A stretch of 64,000 nt of DNA from Haloimpatiens sp. FM7315 (GTDB lineage: Bacteria > Bacillota > Clostridia > Clostridiales > Clostridiaceae). Position 1 is the stretch's first letter; each line of letters starts with the position of its first letter. This document shows positions 52,350 to 61,943 of the stretch, piece by piece. The notes beneath the pieces are model-generated. The model saw only the letters and a program-made list of their open reading frames with translations, was not told the origin of the DNA and did no database searches. The DNA lies in assembly GCA_041861885.1 (NCBI GenBank), contig JBGVUE010000001.1, forward strand, positions 1,786,001-1,850,000, read 5' to 3'. The translations under genes were made by a program, and so were the position numbers.

Positions 52350-53877
52350 TTATTTATAATTTTTAAATTTATTTTTATAATAATTAAATTCATACCACTT
52401 ATCATAATCTCCCACAAGATCTATTCTATGAGTTTCAAAATAACCCATTACTTCAGTTTTTATAGTTTTGTCATTCATATCCAACAATTTCGCCATTTCA
52501 AAATAAGAATCATAAGAAAGTTTATTTATATAACTAATATCTAATTTTCCTTCAACTTTATACCTCTCTACGTTTTTTGCACAATTATTCTATCAATATT
52601 AGCATAGTTTAAAACTACATATACTGAAAATGTTATAATGGTAATATACTTTACAATAGGAAAGGATTTTTTCCATATTCTAAATAGAACTACAATTAAT
52701 ATAATAGTAAGTAAAAAAATAAATGCTTCAACCAAAACCCTAAGTCTAGTATAACCAAATTTAGATTCATAAAGGTTCATTCTATAGTAAGCAGAAAATA
52801 GAATATTATACGTAAATCCAATCATAATTGTATACAAAACATTACAAAATCTTTCTGTTTTTTTAGTTTGTCCTTCTGTGAAGAATTTACAGCACAAAAC
52901 TATTAAAAAATTAATTAAAGTAATAAGTATTAATTCAAAAAATCCTTTTCTAGCATATTCTGCGTAGGAAACTCCTAGAGGTAATTCTCCATTTCCGCCC
53001 CCATATAAATAGGAAAATTGAACAATTGAAAAAGACAAATAAACTAAGTTTATTCCAATTATTATTGTTGCAACCGTTATATAATTCCACTTTATAGTCT
53101 CCTTTTTATCGGTAGAGCTTTCAAAATATTCTGTATATTTTTCATGCTTAATTCTAAAGAATAAAGCAAATAGATAAATGGCAACCATAAAAACAACAAA
53201 TACATGACCTACTATTTTTTTATTCTCACATCATAGAAATCTTGTAAAAGTTTATAAAAAAACTTTTCAAACAGCATATCTGAAGAACACAATAAAAACA
53301 TTATTATAAATAACATTGGCATTAATAATAAAATTCCTCGAATAATATATTTATAATTGCTATTTTTTTTAATATCCTCCTCTTTTATCTTAAATTTATT
53401 AGACTTTAAAAAAATTGGTAGTGATTTTATAATCGTTCCAAAAATTTTATTATATACATTTTTTATAAAACTTAAATTTATACTGATTTCATCAGATTTT
53501 ATACACATAATATAGGATATCAATAAAAAAGGAAGTAATAGAAGATTTAAAAATCGAAAAACCTCATTAGTATAAATTGAATAACTTAACGACAAAAGTA
53601 AATATGGAATTAAAAAAATATAACTTAATTTATTTTTGAAATTAACACAAGGATATATAATCACAATAAGCACTGCAAGCATAGCAAAATTAAATAAAGT
53701 TAGGTTAATTCCAAAAGAATCCCATATAAAAAAATAATCAAATAAAATTCCAAAAGCAAAGGAGTAAATTAACATTTCTCTTTTAATCTTATCTTTATTA
53801 AAACCCTCTTTGGGATCATCCAATTTTAACAAATCATTTTTTCTCTTATCATCTTTTTTTAATAAACTACCATCCAT
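52350..53877 (-). CDS. polytopic membrane protein, DUF4173-like (frameshifts at 53215-53221 and 52573-52578)
   Basis: Restoring one A in A7 and one in A6 joins three frames into about 509 residues, ending KFKNYK. About ten membrane helices, with an acidic cytoplasmic N-terminus (MDGSLLKKDDKRKN). The segment YYRMNLYESKFGYTRLRVLVEAFI is typical of DUF4173/DUF4153 proteins. These are often encoded beside small Xre regulators and DUF2975 proteins, as here. Function unknown. Confidence 0.65.
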
Positions 53878-53914
53878 AATACTTCCTCCAAATAAATTCT
53901 TGAAATTTTTTCAA

Positions 53915-54127
53915 CTATTTTTCTTCACTAATATATTCTAATATATCCCCTGGTTGACATTCTAATATATCACATATAGCCTCTAAAGTTGTAAATCTTA
54001 CCGCTTTAGCTTTATTATTTTTAAGTATTGATAAGTTAGCGTTAGTTATTCCTACCTTTTGTGCTAAATCTGACAGGGATACCTTTCTCTTAGCCATCAT
54101 CACATCCAAATTAACAATAATAGGCAT
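53915..54127 (-). CDS. Xre/Cro-type helix-turn-helix regulator, 70 residues
   Basis: A single HTH domain: MMAKRKVSLSDLAQKVGITNANLSILKNNK with the recognition helix around NANLSILK (quoted only in part above as domain limits). GDILEYI closes the domain, as in YozG-type regulators. Start at ATG 54127 with AGGAGG six bases upstream; the in-frame ATG at 54133 lies within that site. Probably controls its own operon. Confidence 0.88.
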   Translation of the reverse strand: MPIIVNLDVMMAKRKVSLSDLAQKVGITNANLSILKNNKAKAVRFTTLEAICDILECQPGDILEYISEEK

Positions 54128-54138
54128 CTTCATCCTCC

Positions 54139-54633
54139 TTAAATTGTAAAATCATTTTCTTCCTTGACTTCTACAGCTTTTTCAAAAACTTTATATAGTA
54201 CTAAAATAAAACTTCCTGCAAAAAAGAAAATTAGAAACTCCATATCAGTATGAATCCCTGATTTATCTATAAATATAAAGTTATACTTTCCATATTTTAT
54301 ATTCATAAAAAAATTAATTAGATAGCAATTTGCAATTATAAAGCAAGATATAGATATAGTTTTTAAACTTTTTACATTCTGCTTTATAAATGGATTACTG
54401 TCAACTACTGATTTCATTATCCTTCTTAAATTAATAATTACTAACATTAAAGCTATACTTCCTAGGATAAACATAAAACATATAACCATTTTTTTATAGA
54501 ATTCTAAATTATTAAATCCTTTACTTAATGTTTCAACAGATACCCACACAAACAAAATAGTTCCAATAAAAAGTAAGATATCTAATAAAACCTTTAAAAA
54601 ACTAGCTAAGGATCTTTTTCCATAATATTTCAT
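54139..54633 (-). CDS. DUF2975-family membrane protein
   Basis: 164 residues with four membrane helices. LKVLLDILLFIGTILFVWV, then MRRIM-like RRIMKSVVDSNPFIKQNVKSLK, the DUF2975 loop signature. ATG 54633 follows AGGAGG; the longer reading frame to 54690 is not supported. It lies 11 bp before the Xre gene, a pairing widespread in Firmicutes in which the small regulator and membrane protein act together. Confidence 0.8.
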   Translation of the reverse strand: MKYYGKRSLASFLKVLLDILLFIGTILFVWVSVETLSKGFNNLEFYKKMVICFMFILGSIALMLVIINLRRIMKSVVDSNPFIKQNVKSLKTISISCFIIANCYLINFFMNIKYGKYNFIFIDKSGIHTDMEFLIFFFAGSFILVLYKVFEKAVEVKEENDFTI

Positions 54634-54751
54634 AAAATCCCTCCTATATTGATATAAATATAGTATACAGTATATTTGAATGTTTTTCAATATTTTTTTA
54701 TTGTAAAACGATAAAAATATTAATACACTTAATATTATTTCAAAAATAAAA

Positions 54752-54819
54752 AATGCCCAGAAGCTTTGAACAGCCCCCTGTCAAGTATACAGAGGGCTGT
54801 TTTCTTTGCTTCTGGGTAT
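54752..54819 (-). terminator. very long terminator hairpin after yitT
   Basis: Two stacked stems: AATGCCCAGAAGC with GCTTCTGGGTATT outside, and AACAGCCCCCTG with CAGAGGGCTGTT inside. More than 24 bp in total, followed by T6 on the minus strand. Confidence 0.85.
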
Positions 54820-54824
54820 TTATT

Positions 54825-55712
54825 TTAATTTTCCATTAATACTTTTGGCTTACTTCTAACTCCCTTTATTCCAAACCTACCATAAATCTCACTTACAGTT
54901 CCTGCAGTAATAAAAGCATCAATTTCCTGTTTTTTTATAAATTCCATTAAATAAGAAAATTCATTTTTAGTCATTAGGCTCTCTATTTCAAATTTATCTT
55001 CACAACCAAGTCCGCCTTTTACAGGATACAATGTTGCTCCACGATTCATATCTTCTACAATAAACTTACGTATTAACATGTAATCTTTAGAAATAATGCA
55101 AACTCTTTTTCTAGCATTAAATCCTATCATAAAGTGATCTAATACCAATCCATTTAAGTAAGTTCCAATCAGTCCTACTATTACTGTTCTCACATCATAA
55201 ACCAAAATTGCAGTACAACAAATAATCGCTCCTGCTATTGAAACTGAAGTACCTAAATCCATATGGCAGTATTTGTTTACGATTTTTGCTATAATATCAA
55301 GTCCTCCTGTTGATGCATTATGTCTAAATAAAATAGTTTGTGAAAAACTTAAAATTAGTACAAAACATAAAAGATCAAGCCATTGATCCCCCATTAAAGA
55401 CTGTTTTAATGGACATATCTTTCCAAGCAAAGCAATCATAGGTGATAAAATTAGTGCCGAGTATACAGTTTTAACACCAAATTCCTTTCCTATTAGAAAA
55501 TATGATAGTACCAATAAAAACGCATTTATAATAAAAATTAATACAGACAACGGTATTGATGTAAGCAAATTAATAACTATTGATAGACCTGTAATTGATC
55601 CTATAATTAATTTACTTGGAATTAAAAAGAAATGTACTGATATAGCTCCAATAAACATACCCAATGTTAATATTGGTAAATCTTTAATAAAAGATTTCAT
55701 TGTTTCACCCAT
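54825..55712 (-). CDS. YitT-family membrane protein
   Basis: 295 residues: five or six membrane helices (GMFIGAISVHFFLIPSKLI, GSITGLSIVINLLT) and a C-terminal DUF2179 domain (about 205-290) containing EDMNRGATLYPVKGGLG. ATG 55712 has AGGAGG seven bases upstream; the extension to 55784 has none. YitT proteins are of unknown transport function. Confidence 0.9.
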   Translation of the reverse strand: MGETMKSFIKDLPILTLGMFIGAISVHFFLIPSKLIIGSITGLSIVINLLTSIPLSVLIFIINAFLLVLSYFLIGKEFGVKTVYSALILSPMIALLGKICPLKQSLMGDQWLDLLCFVLILSFSQTILFRHNASTGGLDIIAKIVNKYCHMDLGTSVSIAGAIICCTAILVYDVRTVIVGLIGTYLNGLVLDHFMIGFNARKRVCIISKDYMLIRKFIVEDMNRGATLYPVKGGLGCEDKFEIESLMTKNEFSYLMEFIKKQEIDAFITAGTVSEIYGRFGIKGVRSKPKVLMEN

Positions 55713-56059
55713 TTTTATCCCTCCTAAACCTAAAAACAACCTAATAATTAATAAACAAATTCCCAAAATTCTTAAAACTAACATGCTTAAATCACTGCAA
55801 TTCCCCCTAACATTAACAGCACTAATATGTATGTTCTTTGATTTTTAAAAAATAAAAAATATTATAACAATTGTTGTGATACAAATACGGAAATCGTTTA
55901 CGTGATTAATTTTACCACAAATGTTTAGAATTTTAAACGCTAAAATTTAACTTTTTTAAACAAATTTTTAAAATGTTTTTTATTAAGTGAAAATTTTGTA
56001 AAATATACATTTACATCTTATATAAACATTTAATACACCTCTTGGTTAAAACATATAAA
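55713..56059. promoter_or_regulatory. yitT upstream region with cre-like site at 55889-55902
   Basis: The minus strand has TATAAT at 55866-55861. GGAAATCGTTTACG at 55889-55902 matches the CcpA cre consensus at 12 of 14 positions and would cover the -35 region. The rest of the 347 bp shows no ORF or structure. Regulation by carbon source is inference only. Confidence 0.35.
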
Positions 56060-56115
56060 TAAAGACTATGCTTTAAAAAACACTAAATTTAAGTATTTTT
56101 TAAAGCGTAGTCCTT
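56060..56115 (-). terminator. terminator after the WG-repeat gene
   Basis: AAAGACTATGCTTTAAAAAA pairs with TTTTTTAAAGCGTAGTCCTT around a 15-base loop. A second small hairpin (CTAAAAGA/TCTTTTAG) lies at 56122-56139, between this and the gene. Confidence 0.65.
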
Positions 56116-56147
56116 AAAGATCTAAAAGAAATCTTTTAGCTATAAAT

Positions 56148-57155
56148 TTATTTTTTAATGATGCTTTCACCTTTTTTATTTATATAATTCATAGAGTTTT
56201 TTTCTTTAACCATGGCTATTCCATCTACAAATCCTGACACCTCTTTATAAATTGGATCTATAACAAAATTAGAAGTATCATCGATAAATCCCCATTTACC
56301 TTCAATTTCTACTGAAATTAATCCTTCACTAATATCATCAACATTATCAAATTTTAATGGGATTACTTCTTTGCCACTCCTATCGATTAAACCATATTTA
56401 TCTCCCATAGCAACTACCGCATATCCTTCATAGAAATCATCTGCCCAATCATATTTAAAATCTATTTCTAATTTACCTTCTTTGTTTATAAAACCATATC
56501 TTTCATTATTTTCAACAAGTCCTAACCCATCACTAAAACAGTTAGCTGTATAATATTTAGGTTTTATAACTACTTCACCTTCTTTGTTTATATAGCCAAA
56601 TTTATCACCTATCATAACTGCAGCTAAGCCTTCACTAAAACCATAAGCATAATTATACTTAGGAGATATTTTCATAATTCCTTCTTTATCTATATATCCA
56701 AGTTTTCCACCAGACTGAACAAGAGCTAGCCCTTCACTAAAATCGTAGGCATCTAAAAAATCAGGTTCAATTACAATCTTACCTTTTTTATCTATGTAAC
56801 CCCACTTATAACCTATTCTAATGGCAGCAAGTCCTTCTGAAAAATCCATAGCTTCATCGAACTTACAAGGAATAATAAGTTTACCTTCAGTATCTACATA
56901 GCCTCTCTTTCCTTCAAGCTCTACTGTAGCCAAACCTTCACTAAATTCAAAAACTTCATCATACTTAGGGCTAACTACTAATGTGCCTTCTTTGTCTATA
57001 AAACCATATTTGTCATTTATAGTTATTATAGCTAAATTATCCTGAAATTCCTCTGCATAATCATATTTAGGTTCTAAAATAATTTCACCTAAATTATTTA
57101 TATAACCATATTTTCCTTTTATATTAATTGGATAAAGCATATTTTTCATACTCAT
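56148..57155 (-). CDS. WG-repeat protein, nine to ten repeats
   Basis: 335 residues made almost entirely of 34-residue WG (KWG) repeats: each reads about K-[WY]-G-[YF]-I-[DN]-K-E-G-x-[LV]-V-I-x-P-K-Y-D and then FSEGLA-V. I count nine full repeats from residue 10 to about 315 and one partial. No signal peptide or membrane helix, so cytoplasmic. ATG 57155 follows AGGAG. WG repeats are thought to mediate protein contacts; the partner is unknown. Confidence 0.88.
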   Translation of the reverse strand: MSMKNMLYPINIKGKYGYINNLGEIILEPKYDYAEEFQDNLAIITINDKYGFIDKEGTLVVSPKYDEVFEFSEGLATVELEGKRGYVDTEGKLIIPCKFDEAMDFSEGLAAIRIGYKWGYIDKKGKIVIEPDFLDAYDFSEGLALVQSGGKLGYIDKEGIMKISPKYNYAYGFSEGLAAVMIGDKFGYINKEGEVVIKPKYYTANCFSDGLGLVENNERYGFINKEGKLEIDFKYDWADDFYEGYAVVAMGDKYGLIDRSGKEVIPLKFDNVDDISEGLISVEIEGKWGFIDDTSNFVIDPIYKEVSGFVDGIAMVKEKNSMNYINKKGESIIKK

Positions 57156-57201
57156 ATCGCATCTCCTTAAACAATTAGCTTGTTGTAATATTTTAATATA
57201 A

Positions 57202-57355
57202 TTATTTATCAAATACTCCACCAGTTTTTTTACTTATCCTAGCTTTTCTCGTTCCTCCAATATTTTTTTAGGTCTTCCTATTGATCCCTGCTGAGAAGAT
57301 TTTTTCTTTTTTCTTCTATTAATTTTTTCATCATTTCTATAGTTTTATCTTCCAT
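57202..57355 (-). CDS. small basic conserved protein, about 51 residues (two homopolymer frameshifts)
   Basis: AAGGAG precedes ATG 57355. As written the ORF stops after 25 codons. Adding one A to A6 (57300-57305) and one to A7 (57263-57269) gives MEDKTIEMMKKLIEEKRKKS, then SQQGSIGRPKKN and IGGTRKARISKKTGGVFDK, a plausible basic protein that ends at 57202. The coherent lysine-rich, glycine-rich end supports both repairs. Function unknown; possibly nucleic acid binding. Confidence 0.5.
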
Positions 57356-57685
57356 TCTTTTCTCCTTTTATGTAATATAATATTTAATTTATACAATCTA
57401 TTATACATTATACTATCTAATATCTTGCTATTCCATAATAAATTTAACTTCTATCTCTATATTATGGCATTAATTCTCTTGACAAAAACTAATACTAACT
57501 ATAAAATTAAGTTTTACGTATGTAATAGGATGATATTTTCAAACTAAAATATAGATACTTGAGAAAATGATACATTATATTTAATTTAATTTTACTTTTT
57601 TAAATTGTTTTTAAATAATACTTCATTTTACTCATACATTTACTTATTGCTTTGAAAGTTAACTAATTAAAAAAAGGAGAATATT
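57356..57685. promoter_or_regulatory. upstream region of the DEAD-type helicase with promoter at 57479-57507
   Basis: TTGACA (57479-57484) and TAAAAT (57502-57507) are 17 bp apart, a near-consensus sigma-A promoter. Transcription near 57514 gives an untranslated leader of about 170 nt before ATG 57686, with an AAAGGAG ribosome binding site. The remainder shows no ORF. Confidence 0.65.
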
Positions 57686-58906
57686 ATGTCACATTCATTT
57701 GATACATTAAATTTAGATACAAAGCTTATAGACGCTCTAAAAAAAGAAGGAATAATAAATCCAACTGATATTCAAACTAAAGCAATTCCCTTAGCTTTAG
57801 AAAATAAAGATATAATAGGTGAATCACAGACTGGAAGTGGAAAAACTCTAGCCTATCTACTTCCCATATTTCAGAAAATAAATACTGAAAAGAAAGAAAT
57901 GCAAGCCATAATCTTAGCACCAACCCACGAATTAGTTATGCAAATAAATAAAGAAATTCAACTTCTTTCTAAAAACTCTTTGTTAGAAGTAACCTCAACA
58001 CCTATTATGGGAGAAATTAATATAAAAAGACAAATTGAAAAACTAAAAGACAAGCCCCACATAATAGTAGGTTCTGCTGGTAGAATCCATGAACTTATAA
58101 AAATGAAAAAAATAAAAGCCCATACTGTTAAAACTATTGTAATTGATGAAGGGGATAAGCTTTTAGATAACAACAACCTAAATTCAGTAAAAGATGTTAT
58201 AAAAACCACTATGAAAGATAGACAATTAATGGTGTTTTCTGCAACCATTAATCAAAAAACCTTGGATGTTGCTAAAAGCATAATGAAAGAACCTGCAATA
58301 ATAAAAATCAAAGAGGAAAATATATCAAATCCTAACATTACTCATATGTATTTAGTCTCTGAAAAAAGAGAAAAAATAGAAGTTTTAAGAAAGTTAGTTG
58401 CTTCCATAAAGCCTAAAAGAGCTATTGTATTTATAAATAAAAGTGAAGAAATCGAACTTACAACTCTAAAGCTTCAATATCATCACTTAAATGCTTATGG
58501 GTTATACGGAAGTGCCTCAAAAGAAGAACGCAAAAAAGCTTTAGAAGACTTTAGAACAGGAAAAATTAATCTTTTAGTAGCTTCTGATTTAGCTGCAAGA
58601 GGCCTTGATGTAAAAGATGTTACTCACATATTTAATTTAGATTTATCCAAAGACCCGAAAGAGTACCTTCATAGAACCGGAAGAACAGGAAGAGCAGGGA
58701 AAACAGGAACTGCTATTTCCATACTTACAATTAACGAAACTAGCTTAATAAAAAAATATTCTAGAAGTTTTAATTTTAAATTAGAAGAAAAAGAAATATT
58801 TAAAGGTAATATAGTAGATCCTCGTAAAAATAAAAATTCTAATGTAAATCAAACTAAAAAAACTTTTAAATCAAAAACAAAAAAGACTTATAAAAAATCT
58901 AAATAA
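57686..58906 (+). CDS. DEAD-box-type RNA helicase with DEGD motif II
   Basis: 406 residues with both RecA domains and a lysine-rich tail (KSKTKKTYKKSK). Q motif PTDIQTKAIP, motif I SQTGSGKT (48-55), Ia APTHELVMQ, Ib GSAGRIHEL, motif II DEGD (154-157), III SAT (185-187), V ASDLAARGLD and VI HRTGRTGRAG. Motif II differs from DEAD, and Ia has His for Arg. Probably an RNA helicase in ribosome assembly or cold adaptation, by family. Confidence 0.92.
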   Translation: MSHSFDTLNLDTKLIDALKKEGIINPTDIQTKAIPLALENKDIIGESQTGSGKTLAYLLPIFQKINTEKKEMQAIILAPTHELVMQINKEIQLLSKNSLLEVTSTPIMGEINIKRQIEKLKDKPHIIVGSAGRIHELIKMKKIKAHTVKTIVIDEGDKLLDNNNLNSVKDVIKTTMKDRQLMVFSATINQKTLDVAKSIMKEPAIIKIKEENISNPNITHMYLVSEKREKIEVLRKLVASIKPKRAIVFINKSEEIELTTLKLQYHHLNAYGLYGSASKEERKKALEDFRTGKINLLVASDLAARGLDVKDVTHIFNLDLSKDPKEYLHRTGRTGRAGKTGTAISILTINETSLIKKYSRSFNFKLEEKEIFKGNIVDPRKNKNSNVNQTKKTFKSKTKKTYKKSK

Positions 58907-58914
58907 TTAAAAAT

Positions 58915-58967
58915 TATTAGGGTGAGATATTGTATTTACATTTGAAATATAATATCTCACCCTAATT
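58915..58967. terminator. bidirectional terminator after the helicase gene
   Basis: ATTAGGGTGAGATATT (58916-58931) pairs perfectly with AATATCTCACCCTAAT (58951-58966), flanked by A- and T-rich runs. Confidence 0.9.
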
Positions 58968-58999
58968 TTATAAACAAGGTTATAATGTTCTCATATAAT

Positions 59000-59983
59000 T
59001 TATTTAGACTTAATATTTTTTAGTTTAAAATCAAAGCCCGCTTTTATAGCATTTTCTGGGCACTTTTTCACACATTCCCCACATCTTATACATTCTAAAT
59101 CATTCGGTTTATTGTATACCTGTATTTTAAGTTTACATTTTCTCTCACAAACTTTGCAATTAGTACATTTGTCTTTGTTGATTTTTAATTTATAAAAACT
59201 TATAGGATTAAATAATGAGTAAAAGGCTCCTAAAGGACATATATGTCTACAAAAGGGTCTATACACAATTATAGATAATAAAACCGTAACTACAAGAATA
59301 GTCATCTTCCATTTAAATAAAAAACCAACAGTATCCCTTAAAGGCTCGTTCATTAGGACTAAAGGAATACCTCCCTCTAAAGTTCCCGCTGGACAAATAT
59401 ATTTACAAAAATACGGATCACTTATACCAATATCATTAACTAAAAACATTGGAAGTAGGATTACGAATACCAGCAAAATAATGTATTTTAGATATTTTAG
59501 ATAATTATTAACCCTTCTATTAACCTTAATTTTTGGACTTTTTATTTTATACAATAAATCTTGAATTAATCCAAAAGGACATAACCATCCACATATAAAC
59601 CGCCCAAATACAATTCCCATTAAAGACATAAAGCCAAGAACATAAAAAGAAAAATCATATTTTATGCTTCCAATAACTGCTTGAAAAGCTCCTATTGGGC
59701 AAGACCCCATGGCTCCAGGGCAAGAATAACAATTAAGTCCAGGCACACACATTCTCTTTGATATACCTTTATATATTTTTCCTTGAAAAAAGCCTTTGAA
59801 ATTACTATTTGTAATAATAGCTGCTATAATTTGAGTTGTTCTTCGCTTATCCAATTCCAATACACTCCAAACATATATTAATTGCTTTTTTAAAACAGTA
59901 GAAACTTCACCTCTATACACTCCTCTTAATATAAAAACTAAGCTAAAAAAAGAATTCCATAGGTTAAAAAAACTTTTTTTCAC
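59000..59983 (-). CDS. membrane polyferredoxin, NapH/CcoG-like
   Basis: 327 residues. About five membrane helices with CPGAMGSCPIGAFQ, GWLCPFGLIQDLLYK and CRHICPLGAFYSLF, the Cx3CPxG motifs of the NapH/NosR/MauN family. Two C-terminal [4Fe-4S] sites, CTNCKVCERKC and CIRCGECVKKCP. It would carry electrons across or into the membrane; partners are not visible nearby. Start is GTG 59983 after AAGGAGG. Confidence 0.85.
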   Translation of the reverse strand: MKKSFFNLWNSFFSLVFILRGVYRGEVSTVLKKQLIYVWSVLELDKRRTTQIIAAIITNSNFKGFFQGKIYKGISKRMCVPGLNCYSCPGAMGSCPIGAFQAVIGSIKYDFSFYVLGFMSLMGIVFGRFICGWLCPFGLIQDLLYKIKSPKIKVNRRVNNYLKYLKYIILLVFVILLPMFLVNDIGISDPYFCKYICPAGTLEGGIPLVLMNEPLRDTVGFLFKWKMTILVVTVLLSIIVYRPFCRHICPLGAFYSLFNPISFYKLKINKDKCTNCKVCERKCKLKIQVYNKPNDLECIRCGECVKKCPENAIKAGFDFKLKNIKSK

Positions 59984-60067
59984 AAAACAACCTCCTTTTT
60001 AGTCAGCAAAGGCTTTTAAAACTTTTCTTTAGAAAATATTACTATTAAATTTTGTATTTTTTAACAC

Positions 60068-61298
60068 CTATAAACTTGGTTCTATAACCTGAATTGATGG
60101 ATTGTTTAAAACCTTATTTATTGTATCAATTATAAGAGATTCATCCACCTCTTCTATTCCATCAATTTGCTTATATAAACTTTCTGCATCTTTATACATA
60201 ATTCCATAAACAGCTAAATTCAAACTAAGCCTTATAGATTTTTCTAAAGCTAAGGAACGCTTTAATTTTATGCTTTTGCTTAGTTTATTTATTTTGTTTT
60301 TGTAAATACACCTTTAGATTTCTTTATTTCACATATTTGTTCATTTATTAACCTTATTGTCTCTGTTATTTTATCTTTTGAAGTTCCAGCATAAATTGTA
60401 AACAATTTTATTCCACTTTCATTCTTAATGTTACTTGCTATTTCATATGCTAATCCATTTTGCGTCCTTACTTTATCATATAAAAGGCTGCTGGTTCCTT
60501 CTCCAAAATAAGCATTAAAAATTCTTAATGCCTGAACTTCTTTTTCATTTAATTCATGTATTGGAAATATATACTGTATTCTTGCAGTTTCTATATCCTT
60601 CTTTAACTTAACAAAACTTCCCAATCTATTCTCTTCATATAAATTAGTTAGGGGATTTATGCAAATCTCATCTGAACATGTCCACATTGAAAATATATCT
60701 TCAAGCATATCCTTAACTTTATTTAGTCCTAAAGAGGAAACTACACTTATTACACAATTTTTAGGCTTATAATAATCCTTATAAAACCTAACTACATCTT
60801 CCCTTTTGAAACTTCTCACACTTTTCTCTGTACCGATTATTAAATCTTTTATTCTCCTATTTTCAAAACTATTAAAAAAAGCTCATCTTCACAAAACTGA
60901 GATATATCGTCCCTCCATTCCCTAAGCTCTTGACAAATCACATCTATTTCTTCTTTAAATCCTTCAATCTTAAATGTAGGATTTTTTATTATATCTCCAT
61001 ATAAAGAACAAGCTTTATAAAAATCTTCCGATAAACACGTACCATAATATACAACATATGGATAATTCGTCATAGCATTGTTAAATCCAAAATATTCATC
61101 ACATAATTTATTTATTTCTGCTTCATTTTTAGTATTTGTACCTTTAAAAATCATGTGTTCCACTACATGAGAAAGACCTAATTCATCTTTTACTTCCCTA
61201 ATTGCACCTGCATCAAAAGCCACTGAAAAAGAAGTTATATCTCCTTTTATTTTTTCATATACAACATTTATTCCATTATTCATTTGATATTTTTCCAT
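60068..61298 (-). CDS. M16-family zinc peptidase (frameshifts at 60874-60880 and 60297-60301)
   Basis: Restoring one T in T7 and one A in A5 gives about 410 residues from ATG 61298. The inverted zinc motif HxxEH is seen in SHVVEHMIFKG, and a downstream Glu in ICQELREW fits the third ligand. The second half (YYKPKNCVISVVSS, GEGTSSLLYDKVRTQNGLAY) is the usual partner domain. The cytoplasmic or surface role and substrate are unknown. An upstream ATG at 61310 lies close to the AGGATGG site. Confidence 0.78.
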
Positions 61299-61474
61299 AT
61301 TATTCACCATCCTAAATAATATTATACTATATAAAGCATGTTATACCTTCTAAAAACTTAATGAACTATATTTTAATTTATTAATTCTTTAAATTTCACT
61401 GGAATATTTTTGAATATATGATATACTTAATTTGATAACTAAAATAACAATACTAATTAAGGCAGGATTTAAAT

Positions 61475-61903
61475 ATGAATAAAAATCGCACTTTAAACAA
61501 TTTATTTCAGTTTATAACCTATGCATTAATAGGTGGCAGTAATGAACTTATAAATTTAGGAATCTTAAACTTCCTTGCTTATATAACTCATATATATTCA
61601 AATAAATTAGCACTTTTTCTGTTTGAATTTATTGCTTTTATAGCCTACTCCATAAATGGATATATTTTGAATAGAAAATTTACATTTAAAAGCATTAATA
61701 GTTCATACTTAAAATATGCTGCTGTCCTTGGAAGTTCAGCAATATTTAATACTTTATTATTTATAACCCTTAACTCTAAAAATAAATTTAATATTTCACC
61801 TGAGCTTTGGCTTAATATATCAAAGTTAATAGCCTCAATAACCATTGGAATTATTACGTTTTTAATTAATAAATTTTACGTTTTTAAAAATAAAGCTTTG
61901 TAG
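61475..61903 (+). CDS. GtrA-family membrane protein
   Basis: 142 residues with four membrane helices. FITYALIGGSNELINLGILNFL and NGYILNRKFTFKS are family signatures, together with FLINKFYVFKNK at the end. GtrA-like proteins are thought to help move polyprenyl-linked sugars in wall glycosylation. The stop codon lies inside the terminator stem. GGCAGGA precedes ATG. Confidence 0.88.
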   Translation: MNKNRTLNNLFQFITYALIGGSNELINLGILNFLAYITHIYSNKLALFLFEFIAFIAYSINGYILNRKFTFKSINSSYLKYAAVLGSSAIFNTLLFITLNSKNKFNISPELWLNISKLIASITIGIITFLINKFYVFKNKAL

Positions 61904-61931
61904 AAACCGTAAGTTTCAACAAAGCTTTATT
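61890..61931. terminator. bidirectional terminator overlapping the GtrA stop
   Basis: ATAAAGCTTTGT then GAAAC pair with GTTTC then ACAAAGCTTTAT, with a short bulge, between converging genes. The gtrA TAG (61901-61903) is within the left arm. Confidence 0.85.
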
Positions 61932-61943
61932 TAATTAGATGTG

